64,000 bases of DNA from Bidens hawaiensis (Eukaryota; Streptophyta; Magnoliopsida; Asterales; Asteraceae): contig JAIQDT010000231.1 of NCBI GenBank assembly GCA_021521415.1, forward strand, positions 1,736,001 to 1,800,000, given 5' to 3'. Shown piece after piece: positions 33,601 through 46,550 of this stretch. A program made the position numbers and the translations under genes. Positions within the stretch are counted from its first letter, which is position 1; each line of letters opens with the position of its first letter. The notes under the pieces are model-generated. The model worked only from the letters and a program-made list of their open reading frames with translations, made no database searches and was not told the origin of the DNA.

Positions 33601-34850
33601 AAGAGTAACTCCAATGATGGAGCTTGATATGATTCAGTTGATTGCTCAAAGATAGCAGATGATGATACCGAATGTTGTATCACAGATCACTGCTAGTGTT
33701 GATGCAAATGTGATCGCAGACTTATAGATCGAGCAATCACATGATTATGAATATTTCAATTCTTAGTGTTATTACTAAGAGTGATAATGTCCCACCGGAT
33801 ACTATTGTGACTACAAGTATTAGTTATAAACTAAACATGAATAGTAGTCATAATGAATTAGATCCGGTATGAAGGATATGTTGTTGTTTGTGGTAAGGAA
33901 ATCATTAATAGTTACCGATGGTAAAGGGAGGAATAGATTGGCGAGTGGATAGAAAAGATCGAAATGGTTAAGGATATTGGTAAGGGTCTAAAACATTGTG
34001 TAGTGAAATATGCTACAGATATGTTGGTAGATTATGTTGTGTCGTGATGGAACACGATGGTACAAAATTATAGTTAGAAAATTTTTACTCAGATGATATG
34101 GTCAGAATTTAAAATTCTTGTGCTAGAGCACTTTTATTCGAGTAAATGAGTTCAGAGTTGGAAACTGAGCTATGGAAGATAGAAATGTTGTGTGCTGATC
34201 ACTTAGAACATGCTAATCGTTTGAAGGAATTGTCATGTCGGATAACATGGCTGATTACTCCTGAAACTAAGCAAAGTGAGCACTATATCGGGGACTAACT
34301 CCATCGATAAGGAGTATAGTCAATCATGTAAAATATACAACCTTTGGAAGGGTTGTGTCACAAGCCAGCATTGATATATTTTACTCTATGAGAAGCGGAC
34401 TGGAAGGACGTTAGGTGAGACGTCGAGTGTTAAAGAAGAGAAGTGATAAAGGCATAGTGCAAGATAGGCCTTTGAATAATTAGGTATGTCTTACAACCAA
34501 GAATTATACTGAGACTAGTTCTGGTGCGAAAACATGAACCGCATAAAGGGTCCTTCCTTGAATGTGGAAAATATAGTTATCGGCAGAAAGAAGAATGTCG
34601 GGTGATAGTAGGCCACAGGTATGGTAAAGATGGACGTAATGCCCCATTCGTAGAACCAACTGAAGCCATGAGAACCGGCAACCCCAACCCATTCATGTAC
34701 AACCACTCCGAACCCAACAACTTCAATAACAATCCATCCGAAGAAATCAAATTATGCCAAACAGTTGTACTTGCTATGAATGTGGCAGTGAAGATGAACC
34801 TCATGACAAGCAACAACCTCTGATCAAGCAAGGAGCCGTGCTTTTGTGAG
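33600..34850 (+). pseudogene. T element gag, heavily broken
   Basis: No frame is open for long. Recognisable pieces: LIAQ then MMIPNVVSQITASVDANV near 33640-33715 (gag start), a capsid-like ELWKIEMLCADHLEHANRL near 34165-34220, CGKYSYRQKEECR near 34565-34595 and CYECGSEDE near 34772 (two zinc-knuckle remnants; the second has lost its H and last C). The B2 gag keeps the same arrangement with intact knuckles. The order fits Tekay Gag. Confidence 0.7.
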
Positions 34851-34879
34851 TAATTCAAATAAAGCACATCATGATCCAA

Positions 34880-36425
34880 CAGTGGTATTAAGTACGTTGT
34901 AGTTTTAAATCAATAGGCTTCAGTGATATTTTTGCGGTCGTCGATAGAAGTTAGTTCCTGCTAACCTCCTACCATTTGGAAAGATACCGATTAGTGAAAC
35001 TATAGAACCCTATACTGTAGAATCGCTAACGGTAAATCCCTAATGGTTAACTAAATTGTACGGAATTGTCCTAATATTCTGAACGATTAACCTTTCCTTA
35101 TTGACCTACGACCTGTAAAGCAAAGAAGTTTTGACGTAATAGTTAGCATGGATTGGCTAACTCAACATGAAGCAGAAATCAAATATGAAAAGAAGATGAT
35201 TAGAAGCTCTCTTTCGGACGATGAAGAGATTAAATACAGAGAAAAGTGTACGGTATTATGTTGCCACTCAAATCTCATCTTGAGATGTTATAATATTTAC
35301 GACAAGAAGACGTGGTGTATTTAACAAACTTGATTGCCTAAGTATTTAAAAGAAAACATATAGAAGATATCCCGGTGGTGCGCAAATTTTCACAAGTTTT
35401 CCCAGAAGAACTCCCTGGATTACCGCCAGCCCGACAGGTCGAATTCAGAATCGATTTAATGTCTCAAGCTGGCCCTGTTGCTAAAGCATCCTGCCGACTT
35501 GCACCGTCCGAGATGCAAGAATTATCCAATCAGTTACAAGAATTGTTGGATAAGATTTTATACGACCTAGTTAGTCACCATGGGGTGCACCAGTTTTAAT
35601 TGGGAAATGAAGGTCGGAAGTGTTAGGATATGTGTTGATTAGGGAGAATTGAATAAAGTGACGATCAAGAGTAGGTGCTCACTTCTTCGAAGTGAATGAT
35701 CTGTTTAACCAACTGCAAGGGACGATTTATTTTTTTTAGAAAAATTGATCTTAGATATAGTTATCACCAAATGAGAGATCCAAGAGGAAGACGTTGCAAC
35801 AACAGTGTTTCGGACTCGCTACGGCCATTATGAATTCTTAGTTATGCCTTTCGGGCTAACAAATGCGCCGGCAGCATTCATGGAACTCATGACCCGAGTC
35901 TGTAACTTTATTTTGACAAATTGTCATAACATTCATTGATGATATTTTAATATATTCGCAACGTAAGGAAGAGCACGATCGACGGTTAAGGAAAATTGTG
36001 GAAGTGTTAAAGCAAGATGAGCTATACGCGAAGTTTTCGAAATGTGATTTTGAATAAAGAAGGCATAATCCCTTGGTCATGTTGTAAAGCAACAAGGATT
36101 ACGCAAAGATCCAAATAAGATAGAAACCGTTAAAATTGTGCCAAGCGCCGATTTTAAGTCTCCCCGATGGAGACGATGGTTTTGTCGCGTATTGTGACGC
36201 GTCGCGTAGAGGGTTAGGATGCGTGTTGACGCAGTATAATAAGGTCATAGCCTATACTTCCCGACAGTTAAAAATACACGAGTAAGATTTCACTACTCAC
36301 GACTTAGAACTGGGAGCGGTTATCTTCGCACTTAGAATGTGGAGACATTATCTCTACGATACGAAGTGCACCATCTTCACCGATCATAAAAGTTTGCAGC
36401 ACATATTTGATTAGAAGGAACTGAA
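34880..36425 (+). pseudogene. T element protease, reverse transcriptase and RNase H N-terminus, broken
   Basis: Protease remnants lie near 34880-35160, ending VIVSMDWLTQHEAEIKYEKK just before RT. RT starts in the open segment 35375-35599: [38 protein letters not shown]; the frame then shifts inside the PWGAP region. [20 protein letters not shown] lies near 35820-35880 and [15 protein letters not shown] near 35933-35970, so the catalytic box reads FIDD. RNase H starts near 36180 (FVAYCDASRRGLGCVLTQ, catalytic aspartate) with HDLELGAVIFALRMWRHYLY near 36300. At least six stops or frame changes separate these pieces. Confidence 0.85.
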
Positions 36426-36426
36426 T

Positions 36427-36777
36427 ATGAGGCAACGAAGATGGGTCGAGTTGTTAAGCGATTATGACTGTGACATCCGTTATCACCCTGGCAAGGCTAA
36501 CGTCGTAGCTGATGCCTTGAGTAAGAAAGATCGGGTTAAGCCATTGCGAGTGCAAGTGTTGGGGATGATAGTCCAGTCGAACTTTTCGGATCTGAGTCGA
36601 GTCGCTCAACGTGAGGCGTTGAAAGAGGGACAATTGGAAAAGGAGGAACTTTACGGCAATGAGAAGAATTTCGAACAACGCGTGGACGAAATTCTCTACT
36701 TCAAAAATTGGGTTTGGATCCCGACTCTCCATGACCTTCGTGAATTAATCATTGACGAAGCGCATAGATCGAAATAA
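36427..36777 (+). pseudogene. T element RNase H C-terminus and integrase zinc-binding start
   Basis: Longest open pol segment (116 codons). [35 protein letters not shown] ends the RNase H with its last aspartate, then a spacer, then [20 protein letters not shown] with EAHRSK, the first histidine of the integrase zinc site. TAA at 36775 stops it inside that site. Confidence 0.85.
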
Positions 36778-37830
36778 TCCATACACCCGGGATCGGATTT
36801 GACTATTGATGATACGGGTATCTGAAAGGATTTTTATTAATGGTGGAGTTTGGAGAAAGATATGGTCACGTATGTTGGTGAATATTTAAGTTGTGCAAGA
36901 GATAAGGCTACATAACGAAAACCCTTGGGAACGCCACAACGACATAAAATTCGCCAATGATATTGGGAATAAATTACATTGGATTTCGGGACTCAAATTC
37001 CCAAGATATATCAAAGGCATGAGGACAATTGGGTAATCGCAGATCGATTAACCAATCCTCGCATTTCATTCCAATCTATAACGATTACCACAATGAATTC
37101 TCGCCCAAACTCCTGATGGTGAAATGGTATCTCGTCGTGGAGTACCATTTTCAATTATCTCAGATCGAAATGGGCATCCTACTTCCATTATTGGATGACA
37201 GGGAAGGAAGCATCGAGAGCTTGAAGCTTTCTATGGGTAAAGTGATTATCACCAATTTGTTAAATCGAAAATGGGCGTCACTCAAGCCATAATATTTGGA
37301 TTGATTCGAGAATCAACCAATCAGGTTTATAATATTTAAGATAAGCTGAAAGCAGCGCGAGATTGGCAAAGGATTTATGCCAACATTCAAAGGAAACCAT
37401 TGTCGCTGGAAAGAGGTGACAAGGTATTTTTAAGGCATCACCTTAGAGAAGTGATATGAGGTTTGGCAAAACCGAAAATAGCTCCTTGATATATTGGACC
37501 CCATGAGACTATTTCCATGATTGGTCATTTAGTTTATCAATTAAAGTACTCCAGGGGCTAAGTATTATACATGATGTTTTGCCATGTATACGGAATGAAA
37601 AGTACCTAAGCGATGAGACAACGAAAGTACTAGTAATGGAAGTACTCATAGAAGACATGCTTGATATGATAAATAATTCCGTAGAGATAGTAGACGGGAA
37701 AACTAAACAGTTTGGACATACCAAGCTTTATTGATTAAGATTAAGTGGAGTTCACAGCGAGGACCAGATTATACCTGGTAACGCGAGGGTGAATTCTGAA
37801 GGAAAAACCCCCCCACCATTCTCTCGAAAG
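36778..37830 (+). pseudogene. T element integrase core, C-terminus and chromodomain remnant
   Basis: The zinc-site C-x2-C is readable near 36890 (LSCARDK). The core is eroded (GLKFPRYIKGMRTIG-like piece at 36990-37035, and 37029-37292 with broken core motifs). The C-terminus is clear: RKPLSLERGDKVFLRHHLRE near 37395 and YIGPHETISMIGHLVYQLKY near 37490-37555. It is followed by a HDVLPCIRNEKYLSDETTKV stretch and NNSVEIVDGKTKQF to about 37730, the usual approach to a chromodomain, with a decayed chromodomain to about 37800. The chromodomain would bind modified histones to guide integration. Confidence 0.78.
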
Positions 37831-37861
37831 GGGATAGTGGGCGTGTAAAATTTCGAGGACG

Positions 37862-37883
37862 AAATTTCTTAACGGGGGGAGAA
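37862..37883 (+). promoter_or_regulatory. Polypurine tract before the T 3' LTR
   Basis: The GGACGAAATTTC block ends at 37869, followed by TTAACGGGGGGAGAA directly before TGTAACG. The G-rich run primes plus-strand DNA synthesis. The GAGGACGAAATTT block just upstream is common in Tekay-type gypsy elements. Confidence 0.88.
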
Positions 37884-40800
37884 TGTAACGATTCCGGCAA
37901 AATCAGGTATACCCTAACCGGTATATACTATTTATGAGTTATTTAATACTGAATATATGAATTATAATGTGTTTATACGAGTATGAATGATTCACAGTAC
38001 GAATTATACTCGATTATACAGTTAATCGTGTTAGAAATACGATTAACCGATTAACGGTTATTGAAGCCCGAACGTATCAGGGATACATTATAGATGGGGT
38101 ATATGATATTTAGTGATGTTTACGAAGTATTAAAGCTTCGGGATGAGTGAATTAAAGCACAGAAAAAGGATTTCGACTTAATGATACGTCGGTACGTTAA
38201 ACGAAACCTTTAATACCAAACCGAGCAAGAAACGATCGATTAAGCCGAAAAAGATGCACAATTATTAATAATATGATGTATTAAGTTAATGAAAGTCATG
38301 GTTTAAGTTTTTGAAGTTTTTAAATCGGTTTTATATAAATTTCATTTTTAAGCCGAAAAACTACCGTTTTAGCCTCGTTTTAAGCCGAATTAAACGTTTA
38401 ACCGAGAAACGAACTGAACCAGATTATCCAAAACATTATCCAGATTACGGAAATCCAAATGAGTGGCCAAGAATGAACATGTGGGTCCCACCCCACCCCC
38501 TCATCACCTCCGGTCGCAACCCCCCCTCATCCCATTTCATTTCATTTTTCTTTTTTGCAAGCAATTCCATGTTCTCCCTCCCCTCTCCACAAGATCATGA
38601 TCCAAAACCGAGCTTTTGTAGCAAGAAAACAAGGTAAAGAATCGAGTTAATCACGTTTCCATCTTCGTTTCTTGAGTTTATTTGCAAGAAAATGAGGTTT
38701 CAAAGATGAAAACCGATTCTTGCATGATCAAGTGATGTATACGGGTTATACAAGGGATCTTGGTCCAAGAAATGAGTTATACGAATCAAAAACAAAATTT
38801 TACGGTTAAATATTTGTTTTTAGTATCATAACCGTAACCATGAAAGAAATGGCTTGATCGTGAGTGTAACTTGCTTGGTATTGTGGTATGTTGTTTGTAG
38901 GCTCTGTATTTAGTGGTAGATAAGGCGGAAAGATGAGTTTGTAGCTTGTAGTGGCGGAAAACGAAAGGTATATTCGGTTATGTTCGGTTTTGGGAAATTT
39001 GGACATATTGTTGATGCTTTAGAGTTAGGTCATGAAATTTTACAGAGGTGTTAAACTCATGAAAAGATGAGTTTTGTGAATTTTTGGTAATTTTTGGATA
39101 GAGGATGAATATTTGGTGAATTTAATGCTCGGTTTTGGCCAAAAATGGTGAAAAATAGTTAAATATCATGAAAAATTCTGGAAAATTTTAGATAAGCTTT
39201 TCATATCATGTATAAGTCACACACAAAATTTGAGGTCCGTTGGAGAAGTCTAAGTAGGCTTTTCGGGTAAACGAGTTCTAGGGATTTCTAGCTCGGTTTT
39301 GGAAAAAGGGCATGTAAAAGAAGATTTTGGTTCTGGAAAAATTACAGGGGACTATGTGGATGCCAGGGGACATCCAGGAAAAATTTGGGATTTTTCTAAG
39401 GTCGTTTGGTATTTACGACATATTTAGTGTTTAAATGATGTTTAAAAATAGATAAATAAATTTTAAATAAAAGTATTAATTCTGGAAATATTTTTATAAA
39501 TTTCCCCACTATTAAAAAGTGATTTGTGCAAAATTTCAAGATCCGGGAGTAAACGGATAACTTATCGTGCTGATTATCAAACTTTTAAAGTTAAAACGCG
39601 TAAACCGGTGAAGTTCGCTTAAGCGAGCTGACTGGTGTATAAAAACCTTAAAAATGGACTATTTTCATATAATTGAGTTAAACAAGTAAAAATGAATCAT
39701 CCGAAAATAAGTCGGATGATTTGGGTATTTTTAACCGATTTTAACGGTTTCCGGTACGCCAAAGACGGAAACGAGTCCCGCGGCCAATCGGGACGTCTAA
39801 ACCGAGCTATAATTTCACATTTTAAATTAAATTATCAGACAACCACTATTTTCGGGTCGTGTGTGACCAAACTCATTTTTGAAACATAAAACGGATATTC
39901 GTGCTAGGCACGCAAAACGAGAAAACGACTAATAGAAATTGTGACCATGGAACTCTAAACGACATCACAATTTGAGTCTGGAGAAGTATTTTTGGATTAA
40001 CATTGCCCCCGGAACAGGTACAGTACTGGGTTAACAGTGTCCCCAGATGTACCGATTGATAAGGTTAAAGATTATATAAACAATAATTGTATAATAACGA
40101 TTGTAGGGATCATATTACAGATTGGACGTGTTAATTGATAATGATTGTTGTTACCTGCTTGCATGTGCTAAGGTGAGTTTCACGAGCCCCTTTTTATTGA
40201 ACTGTTTTAAATATTTTCCCGGGGCGGAAAGCATGTTTTTATCAAAGTGTTTAAGGACATGCCGATCGCATGGAAATGAATGTATTTATATGATGTTTAT
40301 TGTACGGGAATCGTACGGTAATGTATTAAAATGGTAATTGTCTGAGTTGTTAATATTGAAAGGTCCCGCAACAGTGTTCTGGGTTAACATTGTCCCCAAA
40401 GGTTATTGGAAGTGTTCTGGGTTAACAGTGTCCCCAGAGGTTATTGGAAGTGTTCTGGGTTAACAGTGTCCCCAGAGGTTAGTGTAAGTGTTCTGGGTTA
40501 ACAGTGTCCCCAGAGGTTATTGGAAGTGTTCTGGGTCAACAACGTCCCCAGAGGTTATTAAATGTGTTTATGGGTTAACAGTGTCCCCAGATAATATTAT
40601 ATTATGATATGGATTTATCATGGTTTACTAAAATTGTGAAACTCACCAACTATTCGTAGTTGACCCGTTTTCTCACATGCTTTTCAGGTACAATTTAGAT
40701 GAAGTTATTGCTTACGTGCTAAGTGCTTGATGTGTGTAAGATTTGTGTGCGGGATATTAGGATACATTATAACAGATAGAATTATGTATCGTATTGTAAG

Positions 40801-40951
40801 ATGTGTGTATCACCTAGACGGTAATGAAATACAAGATAATGTAATTTGAAGTATATTAATGCATTCGGTTTTCTTTATAAACAATGTGGTTGATATCAGA
40901 GGTGTCTGTCGCATCCCGTTTACGTTTCCGCTGCGTTTGCGGGGTGTTACA
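37884..40951 (+). repeat. 3' LTR of the T element
   Basis: Begins TGTAACGATTCCGGCAAAAT, ends GCGGGGTGTTACA before GCCAC. Nearly identical to the 5' LTR, including splice signals: intron 38634-38900 (267 nt), exon 38901-38967 (67 nt), later intron 40173-40687. Seen differences include GTATATTATATTT to GTATATGATATTT, AAGAAATTCC to AAGCAATTCC and GATGGCAGG to GATGCCAGG. Confidence 0.93.
40373..40600 (+). repeat. Six 38-bp tandem repeats in the T 3' LTR
   Basis: Same array, same copy number and spacing as in the 5' LTR, with a few base changes (first copy reads AACATTGTCCCCAAAGG; fifth reads CAACAACGTCCCC). Equal copy number fits a recent common origin of the two LTRs. Confidence 0.92.
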
Positions 40952-41607
40952 GCCACAGTGGTTGATGTTATGCGGAACTGTTGTGGGCGGAATGGGGGAC
41001 ATAGTGGTTGATTTTATGTGGAACCGTTGTGGGAGGAAGGGGGTCCACAGTGGTTGATTAAACACGGAACTTGGAAACACGTAGTACGAACAAGCAATCA
41101 CGATTTTATCGTAATTTCGAATTTATATTATAAACTTACATGCATACATATGTACACATAGAGACACAGCTATACATATATGCAAACATAAATACAATTT
41201 TTATATACGCACGTACATGCGAACTATGACTGTGTGGTAAGTAGAACGGAATTCGTTAAAACTTATGAAACTCACCAACTATTCGTAGTTGACCATTTCT
41301 TAAAACATAACTCACCAACTATTCGTAGTTGACCATTTCTTTAAACATGCTTTTCAGGTAATCAGAAAGGTGGAGTAGATAGGTTATGTGTTACCAGTTG
41401 GATTGTGACCGATGCTATGAGCATTTGAGTTAGAAGTAAAGTAATTGAAGAGATAGTTTTGATTGTATCACTTAGATTGTAAGAGATGTTAGAATAATGT
41501 AATATATTATAAATTAGTTAGTAATGTTTCCTTATGAACAATGTATTTGATACCAGTTGTTGCATTCTTGTTTTACGCTTCCGCAAATCGCTTAACGCGG
41601 TGTAATA
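40952..41607 (+). repeat. Family B LTR, copy B2, part 2
   Basis: Resumes the host sequence after the T insertion with repeats of GTGGTTGATTTTATGTGGAA and a GGGAGGAAGGGGGTCCACAG-type unit. Contains a local duplication ACTCACCAACTATTCGTAG, TTGACCATTTCTT at 41271 and 41309, and acceptor CTTTTCAG at 41357, both shared with the T LTR. Ends GCGGTGTAATA just before a primer-binding site, so this is the U5 end of a 5' LTR. Confidence 0.75.
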
Positions 41608-41612
41608 GAAGT

Positions 41613-41623
41613 TGGTATCAGAG
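41613..41623 (+). promoter_or_regulatory. Primer-binding site of element B2
   Basis: TGGTATCAGAG follows the LTR end after a few bases, as in the T element. The match stops after GAG, so it is partly decayed. Confidence 0.75.
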
Positions 41624-43418
41624 AAATTGGTTATAAAGGATTAGATTATCCATTAGGATACCTATAATATAACCGTAGGCTCGATTTTATCTGTGAAAAT
41701 TAATACTGAGTAACGATAGATACTGATGGTCCTGAACGTAATAACAGACTTGCTTATACGAGGGAGTTCGGGGAGAAGTCGCAGAACATACTAATAGGTA
41801 AAAATGGTAACATACGTGTGTAAAGGAGATGTGGAGTATATATGTAACATGCATACGTGTTTATCTGAAACGAGGTATATGGATACGTGTACGTATGATA
41901 CTATCGATAATATTGAATGTTATCGTAATGAATATTATATTCGGTTATAGTCAGTATTAATTTCTTATTCTAATTAAAATTTTATCTTACCAAAATTAAT
42001 ATTATATCTTATTATAATTAATATTACATCTGTTCGTTAGAAATAAAATATTATATCTCTGCCCTAATTAATAATGTCCTTTACGCTGATCTAAGTTATC
42101 GGAAAATGTTCTTTTATGACTAACTACTGCACCGAGAGGTATCAAGATCGGGTGGTTTTATGATAGATAAAGAACCAGTGTTACATGTGAACGAGAATAC
42201 AAGGATGCTTTAGCAAGTGTAAACTAAATCTGGGAATGTGACGGAACCACAAAGGGGCTTAATATACAAGGCTCGGGAATGAACCGTGGGAGGTGTGACT
42301 TACATATAATAATTTCAAGGGAATATACATATAATACTTCTTAGCTTGGGTCTAATCTTTATCTTATTAACTCGTTTCTTTGACATTAAACTAACCTATT
42401 TTCCGGTCATTCTTCCATTTCTGTTGTTCAAAAACAAACACCATTCCTAAGGGAAATACCTAATGATGAGCCCAATTTATTAAATTATAAATATGATAAT
42501 TACCAAAACTGAGTTTTCAATTATAATACAATCAATCGTGACTACCAGTACATATAATGTACTAATGATATTACAAATAGAAATATTAATAATATTAATT
42601 TTCTTTACATATCCCCAGTACAACTAACTTTGATGAACCTCCCTAACCAGCAAACTCTTCGAACCATCTATGAACAAGAACCTCCAACCTCTACTATATT
42701 ATGCTATTCCAATTGATTATTATAGGAGAGAAACCTCATGCTCATGAAGCGATGATGTGCCTGAATGGAATGGGACATACTTACCCCAACCAGTAATCTA
42801 CCACTTTTAATAGACCCAACATGCTGACGTGTACCGAATGACCTGGCGAAGAAATATATTCTGTAGTTATATTTAACAACCTCCAAGGGTCTAGTGGAAT
42901 ATACGAGTGCATTCTTATGATAACACACTAATTAAAATCGTAATGAGAAAATGTCTACTTGCAGAAGAGGCTGAACAAAAACAATTGCCCAATGATGGGA
43001 TCGTACCAGAACAATTGTCTGGCAAGTTATAAACCGTTTATAATTGTTATAATGTGTACTTGGGCGGATAAATAGTACGGTATTGTTGTGTATATCAACT
43101 TTTCGATACTCCATGCAAGCATCTAGTAGTGTGTGCTATCCTGATATGGAAGACAACTTTGACCTTCCGTTACTATATTGAACCTTACATAGTTAAAATT
43201 TCTTGTCAACTGGTGGCAACTTTTGATATATACATACAGAAAATGGCCTTTGTTAGGCTAAATAAATATGCTATCCTTGATATATAGACACATGGTCAAA
43301 GATGTGTAATACATATGTGCTATTTGAAATACCTGATTACTTGAAAATGTGATTCCTTTGGGGATGAGTTGTGTAGCGAACTACTATTAGTTACGGTATA
43401 ATTGGTTATCATTACAGA
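41624..43418 (+). other. B2 leader, no gene recognised
   Basis: About 1.8 kb of noncoding sequence with short pieces similar to the T leader (AATAACAGACTTGCTTATACG and TGTCCGCACGAGGGA-type strings near 41740 and 32365). AT-rich around 41930-42080. No coding domain seen. Confidence 0.6.
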
Positions 43419-44720
43419 GTGGCCTCGGAGAAAACAAACATGCTATTTGAGGTAGTGGTGGCCGAGATGCTTGCTCGGCAACTGCAGACAGTAACTCTGA
43501 CAATAGAAGCACGATTCGCTGCTAGCATTTATAAGGCAAAAAATAAAAACCAAATGCCAAACACTAATGCGGCCGCGAATACTATTTCGCCGCTCAATGC
43601 TAATACAATTACAAATATTGTTCTCCCAACAAATAATAATATTGTCACGAATAATACTCCCGCACTGAGTACTAATGCTACCATCGATAATAATAATCTC
43701 CCCCACTAAATGCCATTGACAATACAAATCTCTTATCGAACACGAATACTAGTCGTAACAACAGTGATCCTTCACAATGGGAATACTCGTTTAAACAAAT
43801 TACGTTGTGCAAATCTATAAATTCTAGTGATACTGAAAGAGTAAATGGGTTAGTAAAAGGAATCGAAGCTATAAACTCTGTTATCAATACCAAAAATTGA
43901 TCATCACATATGTAATAGATAACGATTGTGCAAATTCGGGAACTAGAGGCAACCAACCTTATGACTTGAACAAAACTTAAAACTCTTTTATTAAAACATT
44001 TTCGTCCAATGAATGAAACCTAAAAATTTGGACACGAACCCGAGAAATTGAAAATGAAAGGTGTGGACAAATTGGAATACCCAAAATGTGTTAACGGTCC
44101 GGCTCGAATGATGCCACGATTAGTAGCTCAGAAATAAGGACATTAGTTAACCCAGTTAACCACTAAACCTTTGAGAATGCCGTGACACAAGCCAGTGTGG
44201 TAACTTTTGATTTGGTCAGAAGTAGTTTGTTGAGTTTGCCTGGGGAAGCATCTAGTACAAAGTGAACCAATCGTGAAACATGTGTACAAGAGATACAACC
44301 AACTAAACATGCGTGCTCTACAACTTAAACCGATACTTCGATCAGTTTTAGCTCCGACATAACAATATACAATGAACTTTCTTCAAAATGTGGGAAATAT
44401 GATTATTATCACATAAGAGAATGTCGAACAAAGGTATGCCATAAAAACAGGAAGGTTATGCATTATGCCCATAATTGTAGAACTATTATGAATATTATAA
44501 ACTAACCCACCCAACTTTAGTAATCACAACTTCCTCGACCCTAACCGATCTGATAACGACCAACTCACCAAAACCAACCCATAATAAGCCGGTATGCTTG
44601 CTATGAGTGTGGCAGTATGGGGCACGACAAGAAAGACTGCCCTGGTTTGAATCGAGTTGCAATGAGAAGACAAAATCAAGAACCAGTATCGATACCCATC
44701 CCGACTAGAGGTCACGTATT
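43419..44720 (+). pseudogene. B2 gag, broken, with two zinc knuckles
   Basis: The open start 43419-43709 (VVVAEMLARQLQTVTLTIEA, then an Asn/Thr-rich stretch) matches B1 gag. The middle is eroded. Near 44385, CGKYDYYHIRECR, and near 44600, CYECGSMGHDKKDCPGLNR, are the two zinc knuckles; the second is a full CCHC. The frame is interrupted many times. RNA-binding Gag of a Tekay-like element, by similarity with the T gag. Confidence 0.72.
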
Positions 44721-46550
44721 GTGATTAAATCAGATAAAGTAAGCACAGTAACGGGTACATTCTGAGTCTAGTATACTTTAGTTTTATTTAATGTGGACAT
44801 TGATAGAGGTATCATTTCTACAAATCTTTACCTTGGAAAAATATACTGAGTAGTAAAATAATAAATTCTTATATTATAGAACCCACTAAAGGTAAAACTA
44901 TAACCATTAAACATACTGTTCAAAACTTCCCCCTCAACCTAAACAACTAGCTATTCCCTGTCAATGCACTCCCGGTGGAAGTGAGGAGTTGTTATGTAAT
45001 AGTCAGTATGGACTAGCTAATTGAGTTCAAATGGAAGTTATCTATAGAGATAGAACTGTTATACTACCTCTTCTAGATAAAGAAGTGATCCAGTACACGA
45101 AAGAAAACCTAGTACCCTAATGCCTTTCGTATCCCCATCTTAAATGATATATTATAACAGTTACATCAAAAATTCATGTAACGGGATAAACACTTTTCCA
45201 GTAGTACTTAAAATTTACCGTCCTAATCAAAAAGGACCGAGATTATGAATGGAAGTGAAACAAAGTAATAGCATATACCCCTAGTGACTAAACAAGGATG
45301 AGAAGAACTATGCTATTTGTAACCAAAAATATGGAACGATTGCTTTTATACCCAAGATCTAGAGGCATTACTTGTATATTACTAAGCATACGAGTTACAC
45401 AAACATAAAGACCTACGAGTTATAAGTGATCAAAACAAGTTAAGTAAGAGGCAATGGGGATTAAGTGGAATTGCTAAACAATCATAACTGTGAAAACCGA
45501 AGAAGTTCCTTACTACAATAACCGAAACTTGAACTTCAAGCTTTTATAGCCTCAATAACCAGCTGATGAACGAAGAAAATACAGGTCAGATGTTCTGTAA
45601 GATTGATTATTAGTATAAAGATATAAGGGAAATTTATGAAGGAATTAGTATGAGAAAGATCATTGGCACATGTGTTGTAAAGTTATACACTATAATATAT
45701 AAGGTGGAATATTAAAAATCCTAAGGGCGTTATGACAGTTTGATATACCCCATTGGAAGGGGGAAACAAACTACAATGGATTTCTTAACACATGTTCCTA
45801 AAACATCCTAAGAAAGAATGCAAGCTGAATGATAGTTCCCCTACTAATCCACTCCAGATACCTTCTTTTGAATTGTAACAACTACCCAACTGAAAAAACT
45901 CGCCTTAACAAAATCTTATACTTGGTGAGTTGTGCATGAAACTTTAGATCCCTATTCGACCGGAACATGGTCTGTAGTCCTCTAACAAACAATAAAACCA
46001 ATTAAACTATTCAAAAGTTAGAGGAAAGTAAGACGGTAATTTCAATCCTCGTACATTAACAGCCATCGTAATATTATACAAGCGATTATATACTACATTA
46101 TACGAGCAAGATTATAACTCGCCACCTTATTCAATTGAAAATTGGCGACCCCCAAACTAAAAAATCTAAATCAATTTTGGAACCATAAATAAATTTCGCA
46201 ATATCAAAAACAAACTCAAAGCCACTTGAGGGTAACCAGAGGACTATACCGATATATGTGAGAAGATGACGATTCTTGAAGGGTATTAGTTGAGTTAATG
46301 AAACCGACGAGTTAACTTGAAAATACATGGAACTGTACAAAAATTGCCTCGTAGGCTAACCTCGTAACGTATTAAACAAAATTATCTCATTCCCAATATT
46401 TAATATATATCGAATCAGAATGAGTACCTTACTAAAAGGACGAAATTAGTACCACCTGAAAACTTGTATACAACTAAACTCTATAAAGGAAACCGTGAAA
46501 ATGTTGAACGAGGAAAATCAAACAGTTACGATGATGTGCTAAAAGTAGTT
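44721..46550 (+). pseudogene. B2 pol, highly eroded
   Basis: Only short landmarks remain: a protease-RT linker near 44985-45050 (VIVSMD*LIEFKWKL-type), an RNase H end near 45420-45500 (SDQNKLSKRQWGLSGIAKQS-like, homologous to the DHKSLQH/RQRRW region), and pieces of integrase C-terminus up to about 46500 (YNSPPYSIENWRPPN region at 46110, KRTKLVPPENLYT-type at 46440). No frame exceeds 70 codons. This is one of the oldest coding regions in the window. Confidence 0.5.

Larger units (their letters stand above)
29117..40951 (+). mobile_element. Complete Ty3/gypsy Tekay/Del-type element (family T), duplication GCCAC
   Basis: 11.8 kb. Two LTRs in direct orientation (29117-32182 and 37884-40951), a primer-binding site after the first and a purine-rich tract before the second, with GCCAC immediately outside both ends (29112-29116 and 40952-40956). 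Pol order is protease, RT, RNase H, integrase, followed by a chromodomain-like remnant, and LTRs of about 3 kb; this fits Tekay/Del chromoviruses. By eye the LTRs differ at only a few dozen positions in 3.07 kb, yet gag and pol are riddled with stops and frameshifts. That suggests recent movement of an already defective copy using proteins from another element, or LTR homogenisation. Confidence 0.93.

Noticed and set aside
43443..43956. Minus-strand ORFs over B2 gag
   Set aside because: Shadows of the Asn-rich gag sequence in the reverse frame.
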